DNA of 5,929 nucleotides from JACQCV01 sp964639675 (GCA_964639675.1 CAZXEK010000034.1:1-5929), one strand, 5' to 3'; positions 1 to 5,467 are shown, counted from the stretch's first letter. Numbers and translations: made by a program. The notes: generated by a model from the letters alone, not told the origin.

Positions 1-93
1 GAGATTTAACTTTATCAGGAATCTAATTCCATTAGCGGATTGAACTTCGGAGCTACTTCTCAGTTACCAAGGTATATCGAAAAAGATAAATGT

Positions 94-122
94 GTCTTTT
101 GGGAGCTCCGCTCCCAAAAGAC
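94..122. repeat. Palindrome A, 13-bp perfect stem with 3-nt centre
   Basis: The arms at 94-106 and 110-122 are perfectly complementary around TCC; the core is TTTGGGAGC-TCC-GCTCCCAAA. No T-tract follows on either strand, so it does not look like an intrinsic terminator. A near-identical palindrome lies at 256-284, and the pair flanks the 114-bp repeat copy at 125-238. It resembles REP-type or MITE-end palindromes; function unknown. Confidence 0.8.
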
Positions 123-124
123 CA

Positions 125-238
125 TAAATCCCAAACACTCCAGCCTAAAATCACTTTTCCTACTCACGGCCATAAGGGAAATTCGCGATAAAAGTAATTC
201 TAGGCTTCCGCCTAGTCAGTTTTGTGAGCAGATACAAA
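125..238 (+). repeat. 114-bp dispersed repeat, copy 1 (left end missing)
   Basis: Aligns without gaps to 1472-1585 with 5 substitutions in 114 bases (about 96% identity). It keeps the internal hairpin arms (143-158 and 190-205) and the right outer arm (about 213-235), but the matching left outer arm present in copy 2 is absent. In its place lies palindrome A. Copy 1 is therefore a truncated or rearranged version of the element seen complete after prfB. No coding potential. Confidence 0.92.
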
Positions 239-255
239 CTTTTGCATTTACAAAT

Positions 256-284
256 ATTCTTTGGGAGCTCAGCTCCCAAAGAAT
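256..284. repeat. Palindrome B, 14-bp arms around a single base
   Basis: Arms at 256-269 and 271-284 are perfectly complementary. The central 21 bases differ from those of palindrome A at one base only (TCA instead of TCC), while the outer flanks differ (ATTC instead of GTCT before the shared core). No T-tract follows. Two near-identical copies within 200 bp indicate a small palindromic repeat family rather than chance. Confidence 0.8.
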
Positions 285-311
285 CCAAATGACATTACCT
301 GTGCCATTCCG

Positions 312-340
312 TTGACCTCCCATCTTATGTTGTGTACACT
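312..340 (+). promoter_or_regulatory. Candidate sigma-70 promoter upstream of toxin remnant and prfB
   Basis: TTGACC at 312-317 (5 of 6 to the -35 consensus), a 17-bp spacer, and TACACT at 335-340 (4 of 6 to the -10 consensus). Transcription would start near 347, crossing the toxin remnant and entering prfB with a leader of about 175 nt. The -10 overlaps a short palindrome GTGTACAC (332-339), which could be coincidental. Computed by eye only. Confidence 0.35.
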
Positions 341-348
341 ATTTTTAA

Positions 349-516
349 TCTGTCGTTGATCCATTAAAATATGCAGAGCCGCTCACCACTCCTTTTTATG
401 GGAAGTATCGTTTCAGGGTTGGTGATTATAGAGTAGTGTTTGTAGTTGAGCTTTCTGGTGTTATAACTATTCTTCTAGTTTTAAACATAAAACACAGACG
501 GGATGTTTATAGATAA
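349..516 (+). pseudogene. C-terminal remnant of a RelE/ParE-superfamily toxin
   Basis: The frame ending in TAA at 514-516 encodes about 55 residues with the characteristic C-terminal half of RelE-type toxins: a DPLKYAEPL segment, then GKYRFRVGDYRVVF, a hydrophobic strand (ITILLVLNI) and the terminal KHRRDVYR. In RelE-family mRNA interferases, conserved arginines and the C-terminal tyrosine in these segments contribute to ribosome-dependent mRNA cleavage. The frame is closed upstream by TAA at 346-348, contains no usable start codon, and the roughly 30 N-terminal residues expected (first strand and helices) are not found in any frame upstream. No antitoxin gene is seen. The remnant ends 6 bp before the prfB ATG. 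Family assignment rests on motif recognition; the N-terminal loss may be linked to the repeat and palindrome insertions just upstream. Confidence 0.72.
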
Positions 517-522
517 AGCCAA

Positions 523-1440
523 ATGTCGGAGGATATAAAAAAGAAAATTGAAGAGTTGGAGCATGAGATGCAAGATCTCGGATTTTGGCAGAATAAATCT
601 CACGCTCAGGATGTGATTAAAGATATCGCTAAGCTGAAAGCAGAGTTGTTGGGTGAAGGTAAGTATGACAATGGTAATGCCATTATTACCATTTTTTCTG
701 GCGCTGGTGGTGACGATGCTGAGGACTTTTCTCGATTGCTTTACGAGATGTACCACAAGTATATCTCGAAGAAGGGTTGGTCTTCTTGCTTGATTCACTC
801 TAACACTAACACCGTAGGCGGGTATAGAAATGTCACCTTTGAAGTTTTGGGTCGCGGTGTTTACGGTGAACTTAAGAACGAGTCTGGGGTGCATCGTTTG
901 GTGCGCATTTCTCCCTTCTCTTCTAAGAAGCTACGTCATACCTCTTTCTCTATGGTTGAGGTTGTACCGAAATTTGAGAAAGGGTCGTCTGATTTTGAGA
1001 TTCCTGAAGACGAGATAAGAGTTGAGTTTAGTCGTTCCGGTGGTCCTGGCGGACAGAATGTTAACAAGCGAGAGACTGCAGTACGCGTCATTCATATCCC
1101 CACTAACATTTCTGTGCATTCAAGTGAGGAGAGATCTCAGGGTGCCAACCGCGAGAAGGCGATGAGTATTCTACACGGCAAACTTTTTAAGTATCTTGAA
1201 GATGAAAGAGTAAAGAAGGAAGAGGGGATGTATATAAGTAAGATTACTTCAGCAGAGTGGGGGTCGCAGATAAGATCTTACGTCGAGCATCCATATAAGA
1301 TGGTCAAGGATCACAGAACAGGCGTTACGGTCAATGATTTCGAGTCAGTCTTGGCTGGCGAATTGGAGCCCTTTATCGAAGCTGAGAGAGATCTGAAGGA
1401 TTTTGAGAAAACTAAGATTAAGGACCAGGAAGAGAAATAG
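523..1440 (+). CDS. prfB: Peptide chain release factor 2 (RF2), short domain 1
   Basis: Class I release factor that reads UAA and UGA in the ribosomal A site and triggers peptidyl-tRNA hydrolysis. The 305-residue protein has the RF2-type codon-recognition motif SPF at residues 130-132 (RF1 has PxT) and the catalytic GGQ at 176-178 in the usual RSGGPGGQNVNKRETAV context, where the Gln is normally methylated by PrmC. The later WGSQIRSYV and RTGV segments also match RF2. E. coli RF2 has 365 residues; here alignment begins at about E. coli residue 32 and most of the helical domain 1 between residues 41 and 56 is missing. No in-frame extension exists (TAA at 514-516) and no upstream segment in another frame looks like a frameshifted N-terminus, so the programmed frameshift used by many prfB genes is absent. 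No SD precedes the ATG. It ends with TAG, which RF2 does not read. ftsE and ftsX follow, a prfB-ftsE-ftsX order also known from Firmicutes. Confidence 0.97.
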   Translation: MSEDIKKKIEELEHEMQDLGFWQNKSHAQDVIKDIAKLKAELLGEGKYDNGNAIITIFSGAGGDDAEDFSRLLYEMYHKYISKKGWSSCLIHSNTNTVGGYRNVTFEVLGRGVYGELKNESGVHRLVRISPFSSKKLRHTSFSMVEVVPKFEKGSSDFEIPEDEIRVEFSRSGGPGGQNVNKRETAVRVIHIPTNISVHSSEERSQGANREKAMSILHGKLFKYLEDERVKKEEGMYISKITSAEWGSQIRSYVEHPYKMVKDHRTGVTVNDFESVLAGELEPFIEAERDLKDFEKTKIKDQEEK

Positions 1441-1442
1441 TG

Positions 1443-1582
1443 GTATCTGCTCACAACTCTGAGTAAGGCCCTAAATCCCAAACACTCCAGCCTAAAATCA
1501 CTTTTCCTACTCACGGCCATAAGGGAAATTCGCGATAAAAGTAATTTTAGGCTTCCGTCTACTCAGAGTTGTGAGCAGATAC
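1443..1582. mobile_element. MITE-like element with perfect 23-bp terminal inverted repeats
   Basis: The outer arms at 1443-1465 and 1560-1582 are perfect inverted repeats of 23 bases; the second arm reads CTCAGAGTTGTGAGCAGATA near its end. Between them lies the core shared with copy 1, including an internal hairpin. Total length is about 140 bp, with no coding capacity and no obvious target-site duplication at the edges. It starts 2 bp after the prfB stop codon, so any prfB read-through transcript would contain a long two-tiered hairpin. Size and terminal inverted repeats resemble non-autonomous miniature transposons, but a structured intergenic RNA or REP-type repeat is also possible. Confidence 0.75.
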
Positions 1583-1585
1583 AAA
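1472..1585 (+). repeat. 114-bp dispersed repeat, copy 2
   Basis: Same orientation as copy 1 at 125-238, 1347 bp downstream, with 109 of 114 bases identical. The differences from copy 1 are at 1547, 1558, 1562, 1567 and 1568. Four of the five lie in or beside the right-hand part of the element, and those in the right arm make copy 2 a perfect match to its own left arm. The two direct repeats bracket the toxin remnant and prfB. Confidence 0.92.
1490..1552 (-). other. Internal hairpin of the repeat element
   Basis: Arms 1490-1505 and 1537-1552 pair over 16 positions with a single mismatch (C1499 against A1543). In a minus-strand RNA this becomes a G-U pair. In copy 1 a second change (C200 against A148) is also G-U on the minus strand. 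The pairing is thus uninterrupted only if the minus strand is transcribed. No promoter for such a transcript was identified. Confidence 0.6.
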
Positions 1586-1640
1586 TAGTGGAGTGGATTA
1601 GTCTGCTGGATTGTATGACCCATATATCTTATACTTAACA

Positions 1641-1668
1641 TTGTCGACTTATACTTTTCCTTTATACT
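1641..1668 (+). promoter_or_regulatory. Candidate ftsE promoter, leaderless configuration
   Basis: TTGTCG at 1641-1646, a 16-bp spacer and TATACT at 1663-1668. The -10 box ends 5 bases before the GTG start of ftsE at 1674, so transcription would begin at or next to the start codon. No SD is present. Two further TATACT sequences occur upstream at 1630-1635 and 1650-1655, so the exact -10 is uncertain. Confidence 0.5.
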
Positions 1669-1673
1669 ACACT

Positions 1674-2354
1674 GTGATCTATTTAGAAAAAGTTTCAAAG
1701 AAGTATCCAAATAATACTGTTGCTCTGAATGAGATAACTTTTGCTGTCAACAAGGGCGAATTTATCTCAATTGTCGGCCATTCCGGTGCCGGTAAAAGTA
1801 CTGTTTTAAAAATGATTATTGCTGAGGACTCTCCAACCTCCGGCAATGTATTTTTTCATTCTGCCGATATTCATAGATTAAGCAGGAGAGATATTTTGAA
1901 CTATCGAAGAAAGGTTGGGGTTGTTTTTCAAGATGGAAGATTATTGCCAAACAAGACAGCTTTTGAAAATGTCGCATTTGCGATGGAGATAGCCGGACGG
2001 GAAGATAGTGAAATAGAGGTCGATGTACCGGGCGTTTTGAGATTGGTGGGACTTCAAGATAAAATTTGGAATTTTCCTCACGAACTTTCTGGCGGAGAAA
2101 GACAGAGGATCGCTATCGCAAGGGCTATTGTCAATCAGCCTGATATAATTATTGCTGATGAGCCAACAGGCAATCTTGATCCAATAAATACAGCAGAGAT
2201 AATTAATGTGTTCAAAAAGATAAATGAGTTGGGGACTACCGTAATATTAACTACCCACAACAAGGGCACAGTAGACTCTCTGGGGAAAAGGGTCATTACT
2301 CTTGATTCGGGAAATATCGCAAGAGATGAAAAGCACGGCAAGTATGCTCTTTAG
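1674..2354 (+). CDS. ftsE: Cell-division ABC-type ATPase FtsE
   Basis: Cytoplasmic nucleotide-binding subunit of the FtsEX complex, which couples ATP hydrolysis at the divisome to activation of cell-wall hydrolases outside the membrane. The 226-residue product has the full ABC ATPase set: Walker A GHSGAGKS (35-42), Q-loop in VVFQDGRLLP (Q86), signature LSGGE (138-142), Walker B IIIADEP (158-164), D-loop NLD (167-169) and switch histidine in TTHN (H195). The VFQDGRLLPNKTAFENVAF segment is typical of FtsE. I chose the GTG at 1674 because it gives the normal family length (about 220-230 residues) and starts directly with the first strand (IYLEKVSKKYP). The ATG at 1611 adds 21 residues of low-complexity sequence that overlap the promoter region. 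The gene ends in TAG, 32 bp before ftsX. Confidence 0.95.
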   Translation: MIYLEKVSKKYPNNTVALNEITFAVNKGEFISIVGHSGAGKSTVLKMIIAEDSPTSGNVFFHSADIHRLSRRDILNYRRKVGVVFQDGRLLPNKTAFENVAFAMEIAGREDSEIEVDVPGVLRLVGLQDKIWNFPHELSGGERQRIAIARAIVNQPDIIIADEPTGNLDPINTAEIINVFKKINELGTTVILTTHNKGTVDSLGKRVITLDSGNIARDEKHGKYAL

Positions 2355-2373
2355 CATAAGGGAGAAGTTTAAG

Positions 2374-2379
2374 TATAAG
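2374..2379 (+). promoter_or_regulatory. Possible -10 box for a leaderless ftsX transcript
   Basis: TATAAG lies 7 bases before the ftsX ATG, the same geometry as at ftsE. No good -35 is visible at the matching distance. The only purine-rich tract (AGGGAG, 2359-2364) is about 22 bases from the ATG, too far for a normal SD. It is weak evidence alone; ftsX may simply be co-transcribed with ftsE. Confidence 0.25.
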
Positions 2380-2386
2380 AACTAGA

Positions 2387-3313
2387 ATGTCATTGATCAA
2401 TTTTAAAAGAGTTTTTAAAACAGGGTTCATCAATTTTTGGCGTAGTGGTTTTGTGTCTTTCGCTTCGGTCTTAGTGATGGTGGTTACGTTATTTATCATC
2501 GGTTCTCTTCTGGTTGGAGGTGCTCTGCTTGAATCAGCCTTAAGTTTAGTAAAGGATCGAGTTGATATAAATATCTATTTCAGAACTGATGCGAAGGAGA
2601 CTGATGTCACAAATTTGAAGACCTCCTTAATGTCTCTGCCTGAAGTTAGGTCTATTGTTTATACCACAAGGGAGCAGGCGCTGGCTGATTTTAAAGAAAG
2701 GCACAAGGACAACTCACTGATAACAAGCTCACTTGAAGAGATTGGTGACAACCCACTAGGTTCGAGTCTGAGTGTTAAGGCGCGAGAGCCATCTCAGTAT
2801 GAAAGTATCGCAAGATTTCTAGAAACTGATCAATCACTTGTATTTGGTGGTATAAATATTGTTGATAAGGTAAATTTCTATCAGAATAAAAAGATTATTG
2901 ATAGACTTGCCAAGATTATTGTTTCCGCTGAGAAATTGGGTTTTGCTGCCGCCCTACTTTTTGTCATAATAGTTATATTAGTTAATTTTAATACCATTAG
3001 ACTGGCAATATATATTGCCAAAGAGGAGATTGCCATTATGAGGCTTGTTGGAGCCAGCAACTGGTATATCCGTGGGCCTTTTGTTATTACCGGTATAATT
3101 TATGGTTTCGTCGGTTCCATTTTTGCTATGGCTCTATTATCTCCGGCCACATCTTGGCTCGGGGCTGTTACGGAGAATTTCTTTGGTGGAATAAACATCG
3201 GTAATTATTATCTTCAAAACTTTTTTCAGATTTTCTTAATACTTTTAGCTACTGGGGTGATCCTCGGTGCTATCTCAAGTTTCCTAGCGGTCAGGAGGTA
3301 TTTGAGGATTTAG
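2387..3313 (+). CDS. ftsX: Cell-division permease-like protein FtsX
   Basis: Membrane partner of FtsE. The 308 residues show the FtsX layout: short cytoplasmic N-terminus, TM1 (about 22-46), a large extracytoplasmic loop (about 50-180), then TM2 (184-205), TM3 (231-252) and TM4 (278-302), ending in a short basic tail. The IAKEEIAIMRLVGASNWYIRGPF region (about 210-232) is the conserved cytoplasmic stretch between TM2 and TM3 that contacts FtsE. The extracytoplasmic loop is where FtsX proteins bind hydrolase regulators (EnvC in E. coli, PcsB or CwlO-type hydrolases in Firmicutes). No such partner is encoded next to it here; a tRNA gene and a convergent gene follow. The ATG at 2387 gives a normal start; it lacks a close SD. 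The gene ends in TAG. Confidence 0.95.
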   Translation: MSLINFKRVFKTGFINFWRSGFVSFASVLVMVVTLFIIGSLLVGGALLESALSLVKDRVDINIYFRTDAKETDVTNLKTSLMSLPEVRSIVYTTREQALADFKERHKDNSLITSSLEEIGDNPLGSSLSVKAREPSQYESIARFLETDQSLVFGGINIVDKVNFYQNKKIIDRLAKIIVSAEKLGFAAALLFVIIVILVNFNTIRLAIYIAKEEIAIMRLVGASNWYIRGPFVITGIIYGFVGSIFAMALLSPATSWLGAVTENFFGGINIGNYYLQNFFQIFLILLATGVILGAISSFLAVRRYLRI

Positions 3314-3336
3314 GTTTTCTGGCAGTCTCATAAAAA

Positions 3337-3365
3337 TTGATAGCATGAGCAATTTGTGCTAGTCT
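3337..3365 (+). promoter_or_regulatory. Candidate promoter of tRNA-Gln
   Basis: TTGATA at 3337-3342, a 17-bp spacer and TAGTCT at 3360-3365 would start transcription around 3372, three bases before the tRNA. The same bases can fold as a hairpin (GATAGCA 3339-3345 with TGCTA and TC at 3357-3364, one bulge) followed by five T (3365-3369). A weak ftsX terminator at 3339-3369 is therefore an alternative or overlapping reading. Confidence 0.35.
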
Positions 3366-3374
3366 TTTTGTTAT

Positions 3375-3445
3375 TGCGGGATCGTCTAATGGTAGGACAT
3401 CGCCCTCTGGAGGCGAGTATCTTGGTTCGAATCCAGGTCCCGCAG
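3375..3445 (+). tRNA. tRNA-Gln (anticodon CTG)
   Basis: Full cloverleaf of 71 nt. The acceptor TGCGGGA pairs with TCCCGCA (3438-3444), the D-stem GTCT pairs with GGAC around AATGGTA, the anticodon stem is TCGCC/GGCGA with loop CTCTGGA (anticodon CTG at 3407-3409, reads CAG), the variable loop is 4 nt, and the T-stem CTTGG/CCAGG surrounds TTCGAAT. The U1-A72 end pair and G73 discriminator are glutamine identity features. No CCA is encoded, so a CCA-adding enzyme is needed. In many bacteria this tRNA is charged via GluRS and GatCAB; that cannot be judged here. Confidence 0.96.
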
Positions 3446-3477
3446 TTTGAACGAAGTGAAAACAAGGGCGTGGATTC

Positions 3478-3508
3478 AAAAAAAATCCTCCTGATGCAAA
3501 TCAGGAGG
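3478..3508 (-). terminator. Intrinsic terminator of the IMPase-like gene
   Basis: On the minus strand, a 9-bp perfect stem (CCTCCTGAT/ATCAGGAGG, arms 3500-3508 and 3487-3495) with a 4-nt loop is followed by a run of eight T (plus-strand A 3478-3485 beyond one A/T base). It lies 17 bp past the TGA of the gene at 3526-4683. The plus-strand side has no T-run, so it is one-directional. Confidence 0.88.
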
Positions 3509-3525
3509 GGAAGCTTGCTCAAATA

Positions 3526-4683
3526 TCAGAATTTAATTTGACGATATCCAGATTGACCGCTGGATCTGATTGCCCAACAATTGTCGTACGGAGCGATAAT
3601 AAGTGTAGAACGAAGTCGGCTGGGATCGGGCATTCTCAACAACCAACTAGTGTCAATGAAAAGTCGGCCGTCATATTCTCGGAAGACGCTGTAGTTTGGA
3701 GGGGTGGCCATTAAGACTCCTTCTTTTGTCCACGGTCGATCTTGGAAAACCTCATAGAGTAAAAGTGCCGGGTGGCTGTCGTCATTTTGACTACGCGCGA
3801 ACTGGACGAATGGCAGCCAGTGAATCCATTCACCTATCTTCTCACCGTTTGCGAGGACAAAACCAATTGCTGCTTCACGTGGCTGCAGTGAGGAGAGGTA
3901 TAGTACTCGAGACGGTCCACCGGGCTTACCATAATGAAGGAACTCAGACATTTTTTCTTCGCTCATGAGGCCACTGTCAAGGAAGTTTTCTCGATATCCA
4001 GTTTTTCCAGTATCACCGAGGAAGGTCACGAAATTTCGCACGATTTTTATCTCTCCACCGACACTTGGAAAGACAATGGGTTTGCCTTGCGTGTGAACTC
4101 GTTTGAGATCTATGAGCTCTGGCCGTTCGTTTGGTAATTTAAGTATTCTGTTTCCAGCCGCACACGATACTATTAATTCCTGAGAGATGTAGTTTACGAT
4201 CACTGCAAAAATTGGAACACCTTGCCGCACGCAGCTTATCGCCGATGTCGCACCAGTGATAGACACTGGGCCACTGAATTTCTTTTCCCATTTTGCTATA
4301 GCAGAGGGTTCTCCAAATATCTCACCAATCTTCTTTTCTTTTGGAAAATCTATCAGGAAGGCCTTAAGTTGATTCGAACGGTCGGTTGGGTCACAGATGA
4401 AAACTGTCCGGAAGGTCTGAGGATCGTTCGCCCGAAACGTATCGCTTAAGCGGATTCCCTTCGTACCAGTCTCCTCAGTGACGATGACAGCACCGGCGTC
4501 ATACCTTCCAAGTTCTTCACAAATAGTAATTTCCGGTCCAGCATCCATACCGAGAGTATCCTTTTTGCCATATGTGCGAATTGGCTGAAGAGCATCTTCA
4601 ACTGTAAAATTTCGAAAGTCGTAGTAGGCCTTGATAGAGGCTTTAATAACAGCATTTAGATAGGATATCTCCACACCTTGCAT
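3526..4683 (-). CDS. Divergent inositol-monophosphatase/FBPase-fold protein
   Basis: The 385-residue protein carries signatures of the FIG superfamily (metal-dependent sugar and inositol phosphatases): VIVTEETG (66-73) matches the metal-binding Glu motif, and VFICDPTDRSNQ (94-105) matches the DPxDGTxN motif that supplies two metal-ligand Asp residues. Downstream, PIFAVIVNYISQELIVSCAAG (157-177) fits the usual strand pair and its CAAG resembles the A..GGGA turn. The Gly-Thr after the second Asp is replaced by Arg-Ser, and I cannot find a clear C-terminal WDxAA motif with the last metal Asp, so activity and substrate are uncertain. At 385 residues it is also longer than simple IMPases (about 260-280). 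ATG at 4683 is preceded by a GGTGG tract 9 nt upstream. It has its own promoter and terminator, ends in TGA, and converges on the tRNA. Confidence 0.75.
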   Translation of the reverse strand: MQGVEISYLNAVIKASIKAYYDFRNFTVEDALQPIRTYGKKDTLGMDAGPEITICEELGRYDAGAVIVTEETGTKGIRLSDTFRANDPQTFRTVFICDPTDRSNQLKAFLIDFPKEKKIGEIFGEPSAIAKWEKKFSGPVSITGATSAISCVRQGVPIFAVIVNYISQELIVSCAAGNRILKLPNERPELIDLKRVHTQGKPIVFPSVGGEIKIVRNFVTFLGDTGKTGYRENFLDSGLMSEEKMSEFLHYGKPGGPSRVLYLSSLQPREAAIGFVLANGEKIGEWIHWLPFVQFARSQNDDSHPALLLYEVFQDRPWTKEGVLMATPPNYSVFREYDGRLFIDTSWLLRMPDPSRLRSTLIIAPYDNCWAIRSSGQSGYRQIKF

Positions 4684-4705
4684 ATTTACACACCACCCTT
4701 TGCTG

Positions 4706-4736
4706 ATCTAATTAAAAACAGGGTATCGTTTGTCAA
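4706..4736 (-). promoter_or_regulatory. Candidate promoter of the IMPase-like gene
   Basis: A perfect TTGACA (4736 down to 4731 on the minus strand) is followed after 16-19 bp by an AT-rich -10 region reading TAATTAGAT (4714 to 4706). Transcription would start near 4700, giving a leader of about 20 nt that contains the GGTGG tract before the ATG. The -10 match is poor although the -35 is perfect. Confidence 0.45.
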
Positions 4737-4839
4737 CTATCTAGTTAATAGACTAAACTTTCTTCTCAAAAAATCAAGACTTTCCTAATCTGTCGCAAGT
4801 TGAGTGAAAAGAATTATCGTTGTCTAGTTTAGCATATGT

Positions 4840-4869
4840 AAAAAAGGCCCCTAGCAGATGCCAGGGGCC
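4840..4869 (-). terminator. Intrinsic terminator of the 181-aa gene
   Basis: On the minus strand, GGCCCCT (4869-4863) pairs with AGGGGCC (4852-4846). The intervening ten bases can add a few inner pairs, and six T follow (plus-strand A 4840-4845). It lies about 52 bp past the TAA of the gene at 4922-5467. The remaining bases between this and the IMPase-like promoter show nothing. Confidence 0.9.
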
Positions 4870-4921
4870 AGATCGGTTAAGGGTCTAAGTATCAGTTTCG
4901 GGTTGAGGGGGTGTAAGAATC

Positions 4922-5467
4922 TTAGGGCTTCTTACAGGGAACTAGTAGCCGAGCATTCGAGCCACAGTCGTCGCCGAGGTAGAGCAGGTCGATGACCCAA
5001 CGCCGGCCAGCCCAGAAGAGGTAGGTAAGATAGCGCTTGCGGGACTCGCGGAACACCCAGACTGTTCCCGTGAGGGGAATGTAGTAGGGACGGAGCTCCG
5101 CGGGAATGCTCGCGGTGAGCTTCTCGTTCTCGCCATCGCGCTGACCGAGATTCGATCCGAGCTGGAGAGCTCGCCTGAGCAGTTCGTCACCGCTCACCGG
5201 AGACTCGCCATCCTTCAAAACGTGGACAGCCTCGAACTCGACGACACCTGCCATGGGCTCGACGTTAGAAACGAGGTCGTAGCCTTCCTCGCGGAAGTCT
5301 CGCTTGAAGGCACTGCCATCAAGGTCCACCCTGAAGGTTGGGTTAGTGCGGATGTTCGAGAGCCCGACCAGAATTGAGGCCAACAGCTTGTCGGCTTCGT
5401 CACCCTTGCCGGCCCTCCGCAGGTTTTCGACATGAGACCCGATCTCACTCAGTTGATCAGTGGACAT
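4922..5467 (-). CDS. Unrecognised 181-aa protein, GC-rich gene
   Basis: I do not recognise a family. The start is the ATG at 5467: it has a perfect SD, AAAGGAGG (5483-5476), 8 nt upstream. An in-frame ATG at 5488 lies upstream of that SD and is unlikely to be used. No signal peptide or clear membrane segment is seen. The N-terminus (1-40) is probably helical and charged; the middle is acidic; the C-terminal third (about 126-178) is rich in aromatic and basic residues (PYYIPLTGTVWVFRESRKRY, then WAGRRWVIDLLYLG) and ends with two cysteines (C168, C178), suggesting a compact beta-rich domain. GC is about 60% over 4921-5460, well above prfB (about 44%) and ftsEX (about 40%), which suggests horizontal origin or unusual selection. 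It is a single-gene transcription unit with a strong terminator. Confidence 0.82.
   Translation of the reverse strand: MSTDQLSEIGSHVENLRRAGKGDEADKLLASILVGLSNIRTNPTFRVDLDGSAFKRDFREEGYDLVSNVEPMAGVVEFEAVHVLKDGESPVSGDELLRRALQLGSNLGQRDGENEKLTASIPAELRPYYIPLTGTVWVFRESRKRYLTYLFWAGRRWVIDLLYLGDDCGSNARLLVPCKKP

Larger units (their letters stand above)
1..348. other. Non-coding tract upstream of the toxin remnant and prfB
   Basis: No frame gives a convincing protein. The open frame at 40-315 runs through the two palindromes and the repeat copy listed separately and has no RBS, so I treat it as spurious. At the very left edge the plus frame starting at base 2 stays open for 13 codons to a TGA at 41-43; this could be the tail of an upstream gene but is too short to support. 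Apart from the palindromes, the repeat and a promoter-like site at 312-340, I see nothing else. Confidence 0.6.

Noticed and set aside
94..122. Intrinsic terminators at the twin palindromes (94-122 and 256-284).
   Set aside because: Neither is followed by a T-run on either strand and there is no gene ending just before them.
40..315. A 91-codon open frame on the plus strand.
   Set aside because: It crosses both palindromes and the repeat copy, has no RBS, and gives a composition unlike a protein. The equivalent stretch in repeat copy 2 is non-coding.
523..552. Programmed +1 frameshift at the start of prfB, prompted by GGAGG at 528-532.
   Set aside because: The alternative frame stops at 510-512 and at 549-551 and encodes nothing like an RF2 N-terminus. 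The zero frame is uninterrupted from ATG.
1443..1582. Integron attC site, because of nested imperfect palindromes of suitable length.
   Set aside because: The conserved end boxes (RYYYAAC and GTTRRRY in the right places) are absent, and no cassette or integrase is seen. The outer arms are perfectly paired, unlike attC.
125..1585. CRISPR array, because of repeated hairpin-containing units.
   Set aside because: There are only two copies, 1.3 kb apart with a gene between them; no regular short repeats and spacers are present.
3375..3445. tRNA-Gln as an integration (att) site for the genes to its right.
   Set aside because: No second copy of the tRNA 3' end and no integrase are found in the window.
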